This document shows positions 22,094-29,419 of a stretch of 40,538 nucleotides of DNA, piece by piece. Below the pieces are notes generated by a model. It saw nothing but the letters and a program-made list of their open reading frames with translations. It did no database searches and had not been told where the DNA came from. Position 1 is the stretch's first letter. The number at the start of each line of letters is the position of its first letter. Position numbers and translations under genes: made by a program. This DNA is from a virus. The DNA is taken from positions 1-40,538 of IMG/VR virus record IMGVR_UViG_3300042430_001317. One strand, 5' to 3'.

Positions 22094-23563
22094 CTATTTT
22101 ATCTTCATCCACTCAAGTTTTTCTTGAGTAAACGGATAGTTGGCTTCTTTGTAGAATTGTTTGCGCTTGGTCAAATGGCGCTTGGCAAATTTGCAGGTTG
22201 ATGTTATGTCCCAAATCTGCACATGGTCTTTATCTTCCGCTTTTCTTATGCCGCGTCCAATGCTTTGGATAACGCGGACAAAACTTTTCCCGGGTTCCAC
22301 AAGAACCAAATTAAAAATCCTAGGGATATTAATACCCACAGCGGCAACACCATAGGTAGCCACAATAATCTTATCAGTGCTGTCTGCAACTTCATCATAT
22401 TCATCTTGTCTATCTTTTGCTTTGGTTGCGCCTGACACAAATACTGCTCGCTCGCCCAGTCTCTCTACCAACTGTCGACCACATTCGGTGCGATCAACCA
22501 GTACCAGAGTGTTGCCTGTTTCATTTACATGGCGTATGAGTTCACTCATGGCATCCAGTCTGCCGGACTCTTCCAACAAGTATTTAAGCTCGCTTTGGTA
22601 GTTTGAGTATTCCACATGGTCCTGTAACTGCACAATGTTCACATGGCACTGCGCCAGCACCCCTTGCTGTTGTAGTTCGTTGGCACTTAACTTGCTGATC
22701 ACTGGACCTAGGCTTACTAGCAGAGCTTGGCTTTCAAACTTCTCTTTGGGCACAGTACCGGTCAATCCCCAACGAATTGGCACTCTAGCCATCACGCTGG
22801 TCAGCAGAGTTTTGAGTGCATCTGCTTTGGCCATGTGTACTTCGTCTACCATCACACATACCACATCTTCAATAAAGTCCTGTATGGTCACATTGCCTAT
22901 GCCTGCTTTGGTATTCTTTAACAACACATTCAAACTCTGCCAAGTGCAGATTGTATGTGTGCAACCGTGTTCTTTTCTGTCGCCAAAGTAAACGCCCACG
23001 TCCAGGCCAAGATTGAGGTAGTCCTTTTCAGTTTGTGTGACTAGACTCTTGTTAGGCACAATCACAATTGACCGTCCATATGGCTCTATACTGGCACTCA
23101 AGGCTGCTGTCATGATTGTTTTGCCTGCACCTGTGGCCACTTCTTGTATGCATTGTGGATTGGTCAAAAAGTTGTTCACAATCTCCACTTGGTAGTCACG
23201 CAACAGGATAGGTTGCCCTTCTGCAGGATGTCCTTTGGGCCAAGTCTTGTGTGCAAATGTTTGTTCTGTAACTTGAGCAAACTCAAATGTGGTAGAGTAT
23301 TCTCTTTGATCATCAAGCTCAATATCGTAGTTGTAGCGTTCCAGGATGGGCATGATTTCTGGCAAGAGATTGGTGTATGTGCTACCGCCCAATTGGAAGT
23401 AGCTGACTTTGCCATCCCAACGACCCAGTCTTACTGCTGGTAGATATCTTGCGTAAGGTACATCGTACTTGAATGCATTGACCAAGGCCTTGCGCACATC
23501 CAAGTCGATGCCCTCTAGCTTGATGTTTACTTCATCTCGAATTTGTATGGTGCATTGTTTCAT
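22094..23563 (-). CDS. uvsW: DNA/RNA helicase UvsW (T4-like, superfamily 2)
   Basis: A 489-aa SF2 helicase that unwinds branched DNA and R-loops and helps switch from origin- to recombination-dependent replication in T4. An N-terminal substrate-binding region (to about residue 115) is followed by motif I GAGKT (145-149), the DEVH box (240-243: VDEVHMAKA), motif III LTGTVPK, and C-terminal motifs including FVSGATK, VATYGVAAVGINIP and QSIGRGIRK. The order and spacing are those of UvsW. The start ATG overlaps the stop of the upstream 285-aa gene (ATGA). Confidence 0.95.
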   Translation of the reverse strand: MKQCTIQIRDEVNIKLEGIDLDVRKALVNAFKYDVPYARYLPAVRLGRWDGKVSYFQLGGSTYTNLLPEIMPILERYNYDIELDDQREYSTTFEFAQVTEQTFAHKTWPKGHPAEGQPILLRDYQVEIVNNFLTNPQCIQEVATGAGKTIMTAALSASIEPYGRSIVIVPNKSLVTQTEKDYLNLGLDVGVYFGDRKEHGCTHTICTWQSLNVLLKNTKAGIGNVTIQDFIEDVVCVMVDEVHMAKADALKTLLTSVMARVPIRWGLTGTVPKEKFESQALLVSLGPVISKLSANELQQQGVLAQCHVNIVQLQDHVEYSNYQSELKYLLEESGRLDAMSELIRHVNETGNTLVLVDRTECGRQLVERLGERAVFVSGATKAKDRQDEYDEVADSTDKIIVATYGVAAVGINIPRIFNLVLVEPGKSFVRVIQSIGRGIRKAEDKDHVQIWDITSTCKFAKRHLTKRKQFYKEANYPFTQEKLEWMKIK

Positions 23564-24417
23564 TGTATAGTAACTTTGAGCACCCTTTGTTGGCGTGCTA
23601 TTTCTTGTATGAGTTGTTGTGGTTGTCCGGCATACTGCAAATCTGCCACGGGAAAACGTAAGGGTTGTGCTATTGCATTATACACACTTGTGATGCCATG
23701 GGCAAGAAAAAAATCTTGGTGTTGATCAATGTACTGTTGCATGCCTGGCTCTTTGAAGCTTAAATCCTGATTGAAAAATGCCACATGAAAATCGGCACTG
23801 TAGTGACCAAACGGTCGGAATGCATCCTCACCTATGTACTCATCATTGTCGTGTGCTAGGTCCTCAACTGTTTTTCCAATTTCACAATAATTGAGATACA
23901 CAGTTCCAAATTGTATTTGCGGTTCACCCCATTGCGCCAACTGATCAGGATCAAGTTTCTTTGTTTTGGGCATACCAAACCAAGTGCAAACAAATCTTGG
24001 CTTCACACCTTCAAGCACAGTCTCACATCTATGCACTGCCAGGTTCAATTCTGACAGTGCCTGTCTCACAGCAACTGGTGCCTGTTGCCAGTATTCTGAT
24101 GTCTGTTGATCTAGCAGTCCATGGTAGCGTTCAAAAATGTTGTGCAAGTAATTGAGACTGTTTTGGCTCCAATCAAACCCACGTTCAATAATGGCTTCAT
24201 GTTGGTTGATTGTTGTGATACATTGTTGGATCATAATTTCGGCACGAATGCGCTCTTCCAATTGAGAGCCAAAGCCGTAAAATCTATCTGGATGATCTAA
24301 TGGATAACTGCCGCGGGCTTGCATACGCTCAACCCATAACTCAGCAAGAGGGGTTGCTCGTATTTTAAATTGTAATGTCAAGCCTTGGCTCAGATGTATC
24401 AGCAGGTGTTGCGGCAT
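23560..24417 (-). CDS. Hypothetical early protein, 285 aa
   Basis: No recognised domain. It contains tryptophan- and histidine-containing segments (FVCTWFGMPKTKKLDPD; IQFGTVYLNYCEIGKTVEDL; RPFGHYSADFHVAFFNQD) that suggest a globular enzyme-like fold, but no catalytic motif can be assigned with confidence. ATG at 24417 sits seven bases after the last base of a TATACT -10 box, so the mRNA appears leaderless. It is coupled by ATGA to uvsW, with which it shares the promoter at 24424. Confidence 0.7.
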   Translation of the reverse strand: MPQHLLIHLSQGLTLQFKIRATPLAELWVERMQARGSYPLDHPDRFYGFGSQLEERIRAEIMIQQCITTINQHEAIIERGFDWSQNSLNYLHNIFERYHGLLDQQTSEYWQQAPVAVRQALSELNLAVHRCETVLEGVKPRFVCTWFGMPKTKKLDPDQLAQWGEPQIQFGTVYLNYCEIGKTVEDLAHDNDEYIGEDAFRPFGHYSADFHVAFFNQDLSFKEPGMQQYIDQHQDFFLAHGITSVYNAIAQPLRFPVADLQYAGQPQQLIQEIARQQRVLKVTIQ

Positions 24418-24423
24418 TGTAAC

Positions 24424-24452
24424 AGTATATACTTACCGCCGCAAGAAGTCAA
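24424..24452 (-). promoter_or_regulatory. Sigma70-type promoter for the 285-aa gene and uvsW, apparently leaderless
   Basis: Minus strand TTGACT (24452-24447), 17-nt spacer, TATACT (24429-24424), then GTTACA and ATG at 24417. It abuts the T-tract of the upstream terminator. Confidence 0.8.
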
Positions 24453-24481
24453 AAAGACAGGTACCTTTTTAGGGGTACCTG
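24451..24481 (-). terminator. Intrinsic terminator at the end of the small early operon
   Basis: Minus strand hairpin with an 8-bp perfect stem CAGGTACC/GGTACCTG (24474-24481 with 24458-24465), loop of 8 nt, followed by TCTTTTT. Located after the 71-aa membrane protein gene. Confidence 0.85.
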
Positions 24482-24489
24482 CCACAAAG

Positions 24490-24517
24490 CCCGGGCCGGA
24501 GCCAACCAATGCCCGGG
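24490..24517. repeat. Second inverted repeat (CCCGGGC...GCCCGGG) before the terminator
   Basis: CCCGGGC at 24490-24496 and GCCCGGG at 24511-24517 can pair with a 14-nt loop. A third pair, TTAACC/GGTTAA, spans about 24518-24535. Both lie between the stop at 24532 and the terminator. Confidence 0.55.
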
Positions 24518-24531
24518 TTAACCTTGGAGGG

Positions 24532-24747
24532 TTAATCTTTTGAGTTGACTGTGGTCTTAAACAAGAAGCCACACAGGATAGTGATACCCCAGGCTTGCAA
24601 CCAAGTGACTTCTTTCACAGAAGGCACTGCATCAACCAAACAACCATTCCACAGCATGTACACTGGCCAGCTCAGTAAGAAACTCAGTAACAGAATTCCT
24701 ACAATACCAATCACAACTGCACCAACAAAAACTGCAAATTTTTCCAT
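24532..24747 (-). CDS. Small two-helix membrane protein, 71 aa
   Basis: Two hydrophobic segments, FAVFVGAVVIGIVGILLLSF (N-terminal) and AWGITILCGFLFK (C-terminal), separated by a short polar loop with CLVDAVPSVKEVTW. Such small proteins often act in envelope or lysis-related functions, but nothing specific is recognised. ATG at 24747 has GGAGCG upstream. Last gene before the double-hairpin terminator region. Confidence 0.7.
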   Translation of the reverse strand: MEKFAVFVGAVVIGIVGILLLSFLLSWPVYMLWNGCLVDAVPSVKEVTWLQAWGITILCGFLFKTTVNSKD

Positions 24748-24748
24748 G

Positions 24749-24865
24749 TCACGCTCCGTAGTATTCCAGGCACTTCACAGTAAAGCCTGCTTCGCGCTGT
24801 TCATCTGCTTCGTACTCGGTGTCCACCGAGTACAGGTACAGGTCGCCATCCCATATTTCATACAT
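24749..24865 (-). CDS. Very small acidic protein, 38 aa
   Basis: Translated from ATG at 24865 to TGA at 24749: MYEIWDGDLYLYSVDTEYEA then DEQREAGFTVKCLEYYGA. Upstream CAGGAGCC overlaps the end of the AAA+ gene, and the stop is one base before the next ATG. Strongly acidic and aromatic. The tight packing and a clean ribosome site support a real gene; function unknown. Confidence 0.65.
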   Translation of the reverse strand: MYEIWDGDLYLYSVDTEYEADEQREAGFTVKCLEYYGA

Positions 24866-24866
24866 G

Positions 24867-25895
24867 TTAGGCTCCTGCTGGTTTCATAACAGTGGTCTCT
24901 GCCAGGCGCTTCCAGTTCAACACTGACATCTTGCGCAAGTCTGCAATCTTGAGAGCCATACGCAAACTCATCTCACGCAGACGATTTTTATTCTCGTCCA
25001 TGAAGGCGATAATCTCGTCTTGCACACACTCGTCAAAGTCGTAGTCTGCAAACAACACACCGTCCTTGGCAATCTGCTTGATACGCAGGACCTTGTCACG
25101 CATGGTGTCCAGGGTCAAGTCCAAGTAGTGGCATCGGCTTTGCAGTGCATCCAAGTGGTCCCGCAATTTTTGCGAACGCATGGTGTCAAACTTCAAGTTG
25201 GTAATAAAAATTACCGAACCCTTGAACTCAAAACTGTCCGGAATGCCTTCGCTTCGCAGAATGCGACTGTCAGACAACCAGGAAATCTTACGCTTCTTGC
25301 CTGAGTCCAAGGCACCCTTGAGCAGGTTAAGAGCAACGTCATCTAACAAGATGCTGTCACAGTCATCAAACACCAACACACAATTAGGATCTGAATACTT
25401 GTACAGGGTTTGGTACAGGCCAATGGGACTGGCTGAGCCTTTGACAACCTCGGCCTTAAGGCGTTTGCTGGCCAGTTTGTCGAACAAACAGGCCTTGTCA
25501 ATTTCTTGCTCAACGCCGTAGCTCTTGCCCACGCCCGGGGGGCCACTCACAATCATAGCACGGATGTCGCCGCTCACACAGGCCTTGGTCATCTCATGCA
25601 GGATGTCAAAACGCTCACGGATACGATCCATGGCCTGTTCGTCTGTCTCTGCCACCACAGTGGGCTTGAATTTTACAGTGTTTTCTTGCACGGTTTCTCC
25701 TGAAGTATACTCAATGTCTGAAATGTTTTCTACCTTGACGCGAATGGCAGCAGGGCAGTTGGGAAAGGTACCATCATTTTGCACGGTGACATAGCCACCT
25801 TTGGCACCAGTTTGGAATCCACTCACTAGAGTGAACACTTGGTTTTGAACAGTTTTGTTGCGGTAAACGCCGCGAACGATACGAATTGCACTCAT
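24867..25895 (-). CDS. AAA+ family ATPase, 342 aa
   Basis: Chosen start ATG at 25895 (MSAIRIVRGVYRNKTV), with AAGGAGCC upstream; a longer frame to 25958 runs into the promoter leader. An N-terminal beta-rich region (1-75) precedes the ATPase core: Walker A GPPGVGKS (118-125), Walker B VLVFDDCD (173-180), and sensor-1-like ITNLK. The pattern resembles phage AAA+ ATPases of unknown role. Possible functions are remodelling or host-replisome interaction (inference). Promoter at 25941 gives a leader of about 39 nt. Confidence 0.9.
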   Translation of the reverse strand: MSAIRIVRGVYRNKTVQNQVFTLVSGFQTGAKGGYVTVQNDGTFPNCPAAIRVKVENISDIEYTSGETVQENTVKFKPTVVAETDEQAMDRIRERFDILHEMTKACVSGDIRAMIVSGPPGVGKSYGVEQEIDKACLFDKLASKRLKAEVVKGSASPIGLYQTLYKYSDPNCVLVFDDCDSILLDDVALNLLKGALDSGKKRKISWLSDSRILRSEGIPDSFEFKGSVIFITNLKFDTMRSQKLRDHLDALQSRCHYLDLTLDTMRDKVLRIKQIAKDGVLFADYDFDECVQDEIIAFMDENKNRLREMSLRMALKIADLRKMSVLNWKRLAETTVMKPAGA

Positions 25896-25922
25896 GGTTG
25901 GCTCCTTAGTGTGCTGTTGAAC

Positions 25923-25949
25923 TTTGCTGTCTATGTGTGTATTATAGCA
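25923..25949. repeat. 27-bp leader/-10 repeat, copy 1
   Basis: A 27-bp stretch (including the TATAAT -10 and the transcript start area) is repeated exactly at 26153-26179, in front of the neighbouring gene. On the minus strand it reads into CACACATAGACAGC. Confidence 0.85.
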
Positions 25950-25969
25950 AATTGGCATTTATTCGTCAA
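25941..25969 (-). promoter_or_regulatory. Sigma70-type promoter for the AAA+ gene
   Basis: Minus strand TTGACG (25969-25964), 17-nt spacer ending TTTGC (extended -10), TATAAT (25946-25941). Predicted start near 25934. Confidence 0.85.
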
Positions 25970-26141
25970 CCGGCGCAAACAATGCTTGGCCTTGTTGCAT
26001 AAAAACAACAAATGCTTCCATTGTGCTTTCGCTGTATAGCATGCGACCGTGTTGTTTGATGTCTTGCAGAGTTTCCAACAAGGGCATGCCTAGGAATTCT
26101 GCTTCTTTTTGTAGGTGTTTGATTGCTGTGGCTATTTGCAT
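25959..26141 (-). CDS. Small early protein, 60 aa
   Basis: Helical and mixed-charge (MQIATAIKHLQKEAEFLGMP; LETLQDIKQHGRMLYSESTM; FVVFMQQGQALFAPVDE). ATG at 26141 has AAAGGAGCCC upstream. Its promoter and leader are nearly identical to those of the AAA+ gene, including a perfect 27-bp repeat, so it appears to be a separately expressed early gene. Its stop lies inside the promoter of the next gene. No function recognised. Confidence 0.7.
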   Translation of the reverse strand: MQIATAIKHLQKEAEFLGMPLLETLQDIKQHGRMLYSESTMEAFVVFMQQGQALFAPVDE

Positions 26142-26152
26142 TTGGGCTCCTT

Positions 26153-26179
26153 TTTGCTGTCTATGTGTGTATTATAGCA
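26153..26179. repeat. 27-bp leader/-10 repeat, copy 2
   Basis: Exact copy of 25923-25949, carrying the -10 box and transcript start in front of the 60-aa gene. Confidence 0.85.
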
Positions 26180-26199
26180 GATCGGGATTTAATGGTCAA
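26171..26199 (-). promoter_or_regulatory. Sigma70-type promoter for the 60-aa gene
   Basis: Minus strand TTGACC (26199-26194), 17-nt spacer ending GATCTGC (extended -10), TATAAT (26176-26171). Confidence 0.85.
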
Positions 26200-26420
26200 C
26201 CTTTGGAATTCATTTTATCTAAAATTTCTTGCGACTGCAATCGACCTAATACTATAGTATACATCAAATATACCAGACCCCCAATAGCCAGTGTGGCCAC
26301 GGTGTACTGAAGCAGTTCCACAGGTGCATACTTTAGCACTACCTGAATTGCCACTACCATTATGGCCATGTATCCTAAAATTCCCAGGGTTTTTACTGCG
26401 GCTCTAACACGAATATTCAT
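26196..26420 (-). CDS. Small membrane protein, 74 aa
   Basis: Two hydrophobic segments (TLGILGYMAIMVVAIQVVLKY and a second ATLAIGGLVYLMYTIVLG region) with a basic N-terminus (MNIRVRAAVK) and a charged C-terminus. Small early membrane proteins of this type are often host-inhibitory or superinfection-related, but no family is recognised. ATG at 26420 with AAAGGTAG upstream. Its own promoter lies at 26445-26473. Confidence 0.65.
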   Translation of the reverse strand: MNIRVRAAVKTLGILGYMAIMVVAIQVVLKYAPVELLQYTVATLAIGGLVYLMYTIVLGRLQSQEILDKMNSKG

Positions 26421-26422
26421 AT

Positions 26423-26905
26423 CTACCTTTCTTTGTATGCCACTATTGTAGCAGATCGGGAATTATTGGTCAAGCCCCGCCAGTTTGGAGGGTTATTAGT
26501 ACTAAAGTACACAGAATTGTGTAGCTGTTCTGTGGGCACACCATGCTCCTTGTAGCCCTCTAGCACCATGTCAAAGTACCCATCTGAGGGCAGGCTGTCT
26601 AAGTGCCCAGGTTGCATAAAGTAAGTCATGGCGTTTACAACACGACCTTGATGTAGTACTTTTTTAGTACGACGATTGTAGTAGTGCGGAAATCCTTCAA
26701 GGAGGTCCAGTGCGTCAAGACACTTGGGTGTGATGGTCCATAGCACGCCATCAACATAGCTATCAGGGCACTTTACAACATCCGCAGGACCTGCAAACCG
26801 AAACACATGGTCTAGCAAAACAGCACGACCGTGACTTACCGCGGCCGGGCATCGCTGAGACATGCCTTGCGAGTTGGTGTTCATACCATAAGCAAAGTAT
26901 AACAA
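26423..26905 (-). CDS. Gamma-glutamylcyclotransferase-like (AIG2/GGCT fold) protein, 160 aa
   Basis: Begins with the family signature YFAYGMNTN (residues 3-11), then RCPAAV, and DGVLWTITPKCLDALDLLEGF with the candidate catalytic Glu (E70), followed by YYNRRTKKV. GGCT-fold enzymes act on gamma-glutamyl peptides; phage copies exist in T4-like genomes, but their substrate is unknown. TTG start at 26905 with AAAGGTAA about 8 nt upstream; an ATG (YGMNTN) is seven residues in. The predicted promoter at 26445 for the next gene lies in its 3' end. Confidence 0.8.
   Translation of the reverse strand: MLYFAYGMNTNSQGMSQRCPAAVSHGRAVLLDHVFRFAGPADVVKCPDSYVDGVLWTITPKCLDALDLLEGFPHYYNRRTKKVLHQGRVVNAMTYFMQPGHLDSLPSDGYFDMVLEGYKEHGVPTEQLHNSVYFSTNNPPNWRGLTNNSRSATIVAYKER
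26445..26473 (-). promoter_or_regulatory. Sigma70-type promoter for the 74-aa membrane protein
   Basis: Minus strand TTGACC (26473-26468), 17-nt spacer ending GATCTGC (extended -10), TACAAT (26450-26445). It lies in the end of the GGCT-like gene. Confidence 0.8.
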
Positions 26906-26910
26906 AAGTA

Positions 26911-27117
26911 TTACCTTTTTAAGATTTCGTAAAATTGTTGATTGAGCGCATCCATTTCGCTCTGATCCACATAGAAGTCAGTACGGGGGTCATAGTAGGC
27001 GCCCTCTTTGTTGCAATAATACAACACTCTGCCTGAGAAGTTGAACGGGCCTTCCAGTCCAGCACGAGCACTGTATTTGTCGCGCATGTTGTCGACTTCA
27101 ATAACCTTGTAACCCAT
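26911..27117 (-). CDS. Small early protein, 68 aa
   Basis: MGYKVIEVDNMRDKYSARAG then LEGPFNFSGRVLYYCNKEGA, ending with an acidic/aromatic helix (SEMDALNQQFYEILKR). A soluble protein with alternating beta and helix; no family recognised. ATG at 27117 with CAGGAG upstream, from its own promoter at 27148. The stop is 5 nt from the TTG of the GGCT-like gene. Confidence 0.7.
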   Translation of the reverse strand: MGYKVIEVDNMRDKYSARAGLEGPFNFSGRVLYYCNKEGAYYDPRTDFYVDQSEMDALNQQFYEILKR

Positions 27118-27147
27118 GCCAGACTCCTGTTTGCTGTTTAAGTGTTA

Positions 27148-27176
27148 ATTATAGCAGAATGGAAATTATTGGTCAA
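27148..27176 (-). promoter_or_regulatory. Sigma70-type promoter for the 68-aa gene
   Basis: Minus strand TTGACC (27176-27171), 17-nt spacer ending TTCTGC (extended -10), TATAAT (27153-27148). Confidence 0.85.
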
Positions 27177-27186
27177 CCAACCAAAA

Positions 27187-27927
27187 CTAAACCCAAAGTT
27201 GTACAATTTTGGGGTCGCGTACTTCGTGCGGTTTGGGCTGGCCGTGAAACACCATCACGCAGGTATCAGAGTCAATCACAGCACCTGCTCCCGGCGAGCG
27301 AGGCACACGTATGGGAAAGTCGAACCCACCATCGGCAATTTGCCAGCGATAACTTTTGATTCGATTGACGTCAAAGTATCTGCGATTGTTGTAGTCAATT
27401 GTGGCATTGAGATAGTCCTGGTCTCCGTGATACTGCCGTACAACTTTGGTCACGTCTTCAGATTTAAATTTTTCCCATACATGTTGATAACGCTCTACAT
27501 TCCACCACATGATACTGCTGTTGATTCCAGAAAATGTTTCTTTTTGCAAGTATCTGAAATCTTTAATGCACCAAAACTTTTCTGTGTCAAGATGTGTGAT
27601 CCACGTTATGTCTCCGTTGATCACAACATCCAAGTCAAAATACAACAAATCTCCTGAGTAATGTTCAGGATTAAACAACTGCATTTTGTACCACCAGGAT
27701 TTTTTAGGACCGCCTATACCTGGCCAATCTTCCAAACAATGTTTGATCATATGCGGTGGTACTGATCGATCATGTTCTGTGTAAACGTGCATTCTGCAGC
27801 CACCACTTAGATGTCGATTCAACATGTTGTACAGCCGTTCAACATATATCCAGTCATAACCAGTTCCGTGAATAACGCAGGCGCAGTCAATCATTTGGTC
27901 AGTGCGGGTTTGATTCTTTTTAGACAT
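27187..27927 (-). CDS. Glycosyltransferase with DxD motif, 246 aa
   Basis: Carries the metal/nucleotide-sugar-binding DxD motif in DLLYFDLDVVINGDI (D98, D100). The segment SGINSSIMWWNVERYQHVW and the C-terminal VFHGQPKPHEVRDP resemble retaining GT-A (GT8-like) folds. The acceptor is unknown; phage glycosyltransferases in such clusters may decorate the virion or host surface. ATG at 27927 directly follows the TAA of the upstream methyltransferase. First of several glycan genes in this island. Confidence 0.8.
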   Translation of the reverse strand: MSKKNQTRTDQMIDCACVIHGTGYDWIYVERLYNMLNRHLSGGCRMHVYTEHDRSVPPHMIKHCLEDWPGIGGPKKSWWYKMQLFNPEHYSGDLLYFDLDVVINGDITWITHLDTEKFWCIKDFRYLQKETFSGINSSIMWWNVERYQHVWEKFKSEDVTKVVRQYHGDQDYLNATIDYNNRRYFDVNRIKSYRWQIADGGFDFPIRVPRSPGAGAVIDSDTCVMVFHGQPKPHEVRDPKIVQLWV

Positions 27928-28557
27928 TTAAAACTGCCAAACAATTTGGTACTCATCGTAGATTGGCAAATGATTTTTGCTCGCAAGATATTCTAATACT
28001 GCGCGACCTTTGCCTGTGCGTTGATAACTGTGGCACCAACGACTGTTGTCATCGATTGCAACCACAGTGCCTGGTCGTAAAACTGGTTCAATCTCTAAAA
28101 ATTCTTTAAGGTGATGGTCGGCACTGGCCGTATCATCATGCCAATCTACATCATAACTGTCTAAATAAAATAAATCAACTTGATCCAAATCTGTTTGCTG
28201 TTTTAACCATGCAACACTATCACCGCACGATACTTCAAATTGTGTGCTATTGACAAAATCTTTTGCTACTTCACAGGCTGCAGGATCTATATCTACACTA
28301 CATACGTTTCCTCCGTGGTATTCAACAAAACGTGTGAACAATGCCGCGCTTTGTCCATCAGACCAATTGTTAGCAGTTCGTAGCGTGCCAGTTTCAATGA
28401 TATTAAAGTTTTTGGATTTTTGATTTAGCAACAATCTCCACATGATGTCAAATCCGATTGCACGATTGTATAATCCATGCGCCAATTGCCCGTGGCTATC
28501 AGCATTGATATTCAAAAGAGGATAGTAAGTTTTACGATAATGTTCAAGCCAGTTCAT
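27928..28557 (-). CDS. Class I SAM-dependent methyltransferase-like protein, 209 aa
   Basis: Chosen ATG at 28557 (MNWLEHYRKTYYPLLNINAD), overlapping the upstream TGA; a longer ORF to 28596 overlaps the glycosyltransferase gene. The core has FNIIETGTLR (motif I-like), NVCSVDIDPAACEVAKDF (SAM-binding acidic strand), and DLFYLDSYDVDWHDD followed by PGTVVAIDDNSRW. The pattern is that of Methyltransf_24/O-methyltransferase-type folds, likely acting on a sugar or small molecule. Acceptor unknown. Confidence 0.75.
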   Translation of the reverse strand: MNWLEHYRKTYYPLLNINADSHGQLAHGLYNRAIGFDIMWRLLLNQKSKNFNIIETGTLRTANNWSDGQSAALFTRFVEYHGGNVCSVDIDPAACEVAKDFVNSTQFEVSCGDSVAWLKQQTDLDQVDLFYLDSYDVDWHDDTASADHHLKEFLEIEPVLRPGTVVAIDDNSRWCHSYQRTGKGRAVLEYLASKNHLPIYDEYQIVWQF

Positions 28558-29408
28558 GTTGAGCTTTCTAATGCAGGAGCAATTCTTTTTAGCCATATTC
28601 CTGTGCGTATTTCAGTTAGGGTATATTCAGTGTGGCAGATCTCTACCAGCCACCGATCTCGATTGATATCGTAAGACTTTTCTATGTTGGCCAGGCTCAT
28701 GCCCACAGGTGCTGCCAAACTGCTCTCATGCACAATGGGCCTGCAACCTGCAATAGCGGCCTGCACACCAGGTCCCGAATTGTGGTTGACCACTGCATGA
28801 TAGTTAAACCGCATGTCAAAGCTGTCGTAGGTGCCAGCAACCGGTCGAGGTTGTTCCACTGTGACATCAGGTGGTAACTGACTCAAGTTCAGTCGATTGC
28901 GTGGATGCGGGCGTATACTGATGGGCCGATCAGTGTGCTGTCTTACCAACTTAATTTGATCCAATACCCATTGTGTCATATCCATACCAGCAACTTGTAA
29001 ACTGCGAGCATGTTGAGCAGCAATAACTACATTGGGACTGGAGTTAAAAGTTATGGCCTGGCTGACATTCAGTGTGCATGGTCGATCCCAGTCTAAATTT
29101 TCTTCGTGTCCGTAGTATCCATCTCTTGTGATATTGTTTACTGCTACCTTCCAAGTCTGCCCACGATACAGCGCACCAATTTCCAAAACAATTACTGGTT
29201 TGTTTTGTGATCTATAGTGATCGTATACTGCTCGATTAGGTGCCATTCTCCCTGCCCACAGTACCGACCAAATTACAGCCGCATCAGATTCCATTGAATT
29301 TTCTTGTGTTTGTATACCGCGTGCCTGCAAGTAATCCAACACAGCTGACATTACAGGTCTGCTGTTTTGAGCACATTGAGAAGGAAAATAGGCTATGTTA
29401 TTGATCAT
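28554..29408 (-). CDS. Glycosyltransferase (capsule/Kdo-transferase-like GT-B type), 284 aa
   Basis: The C-terminal half has the nucleotide-sugar site: RPISIRPHPRNRLNL followed by VVNHNSGPGVQAAIAGCRPI and HESSLAAPVG, as in capsule-polysaccharide and Kdo-type GT-B enzymes. The N-terminal half is less conserved (ALYRGQTWKVAVNN). ATG at 29408, only 11 nt from the divergent plus-strand start at 29420, with no clear promoter between. A role in surface-glycan synthesis is likely; the exact sugar is unknown. Confidence 0.75.
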   Translation of the reverse strand: MINNIAYFPSQCAQNSRPVMSAVLDYLQARGIQTQENSMESDAAVIWSVLWAGRMAPNRAVYDHYRSQNKPVIVLEIGALYRGQTWKVAVNNITRDGYYGHEENLDWDRPCTLNVSQAITFNSSPNVVIAAQHARSLQVAGMDMTQWVLDQIKLVRQHTDRPISIRPHPRNRLNLSQLPPDVTVEQPRPVAGTYDSFDMRFNYHAVVNHNSGPGVQAAIAGCRPIVHESSLAAPVGMSLANIEKSYDINRDRWLVEICHTEYTLTEIRTGIWLKRIAPALESST

Positions 29409-29419
29409 AAGTACGTGAG

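Noticed and set aside
26255-26283. TATACT with a G-rich -35 (TTGGGG) inside the 74-aa gene
   Set aside because: The -35 fits poorly and there is no fitting gene start downstream.
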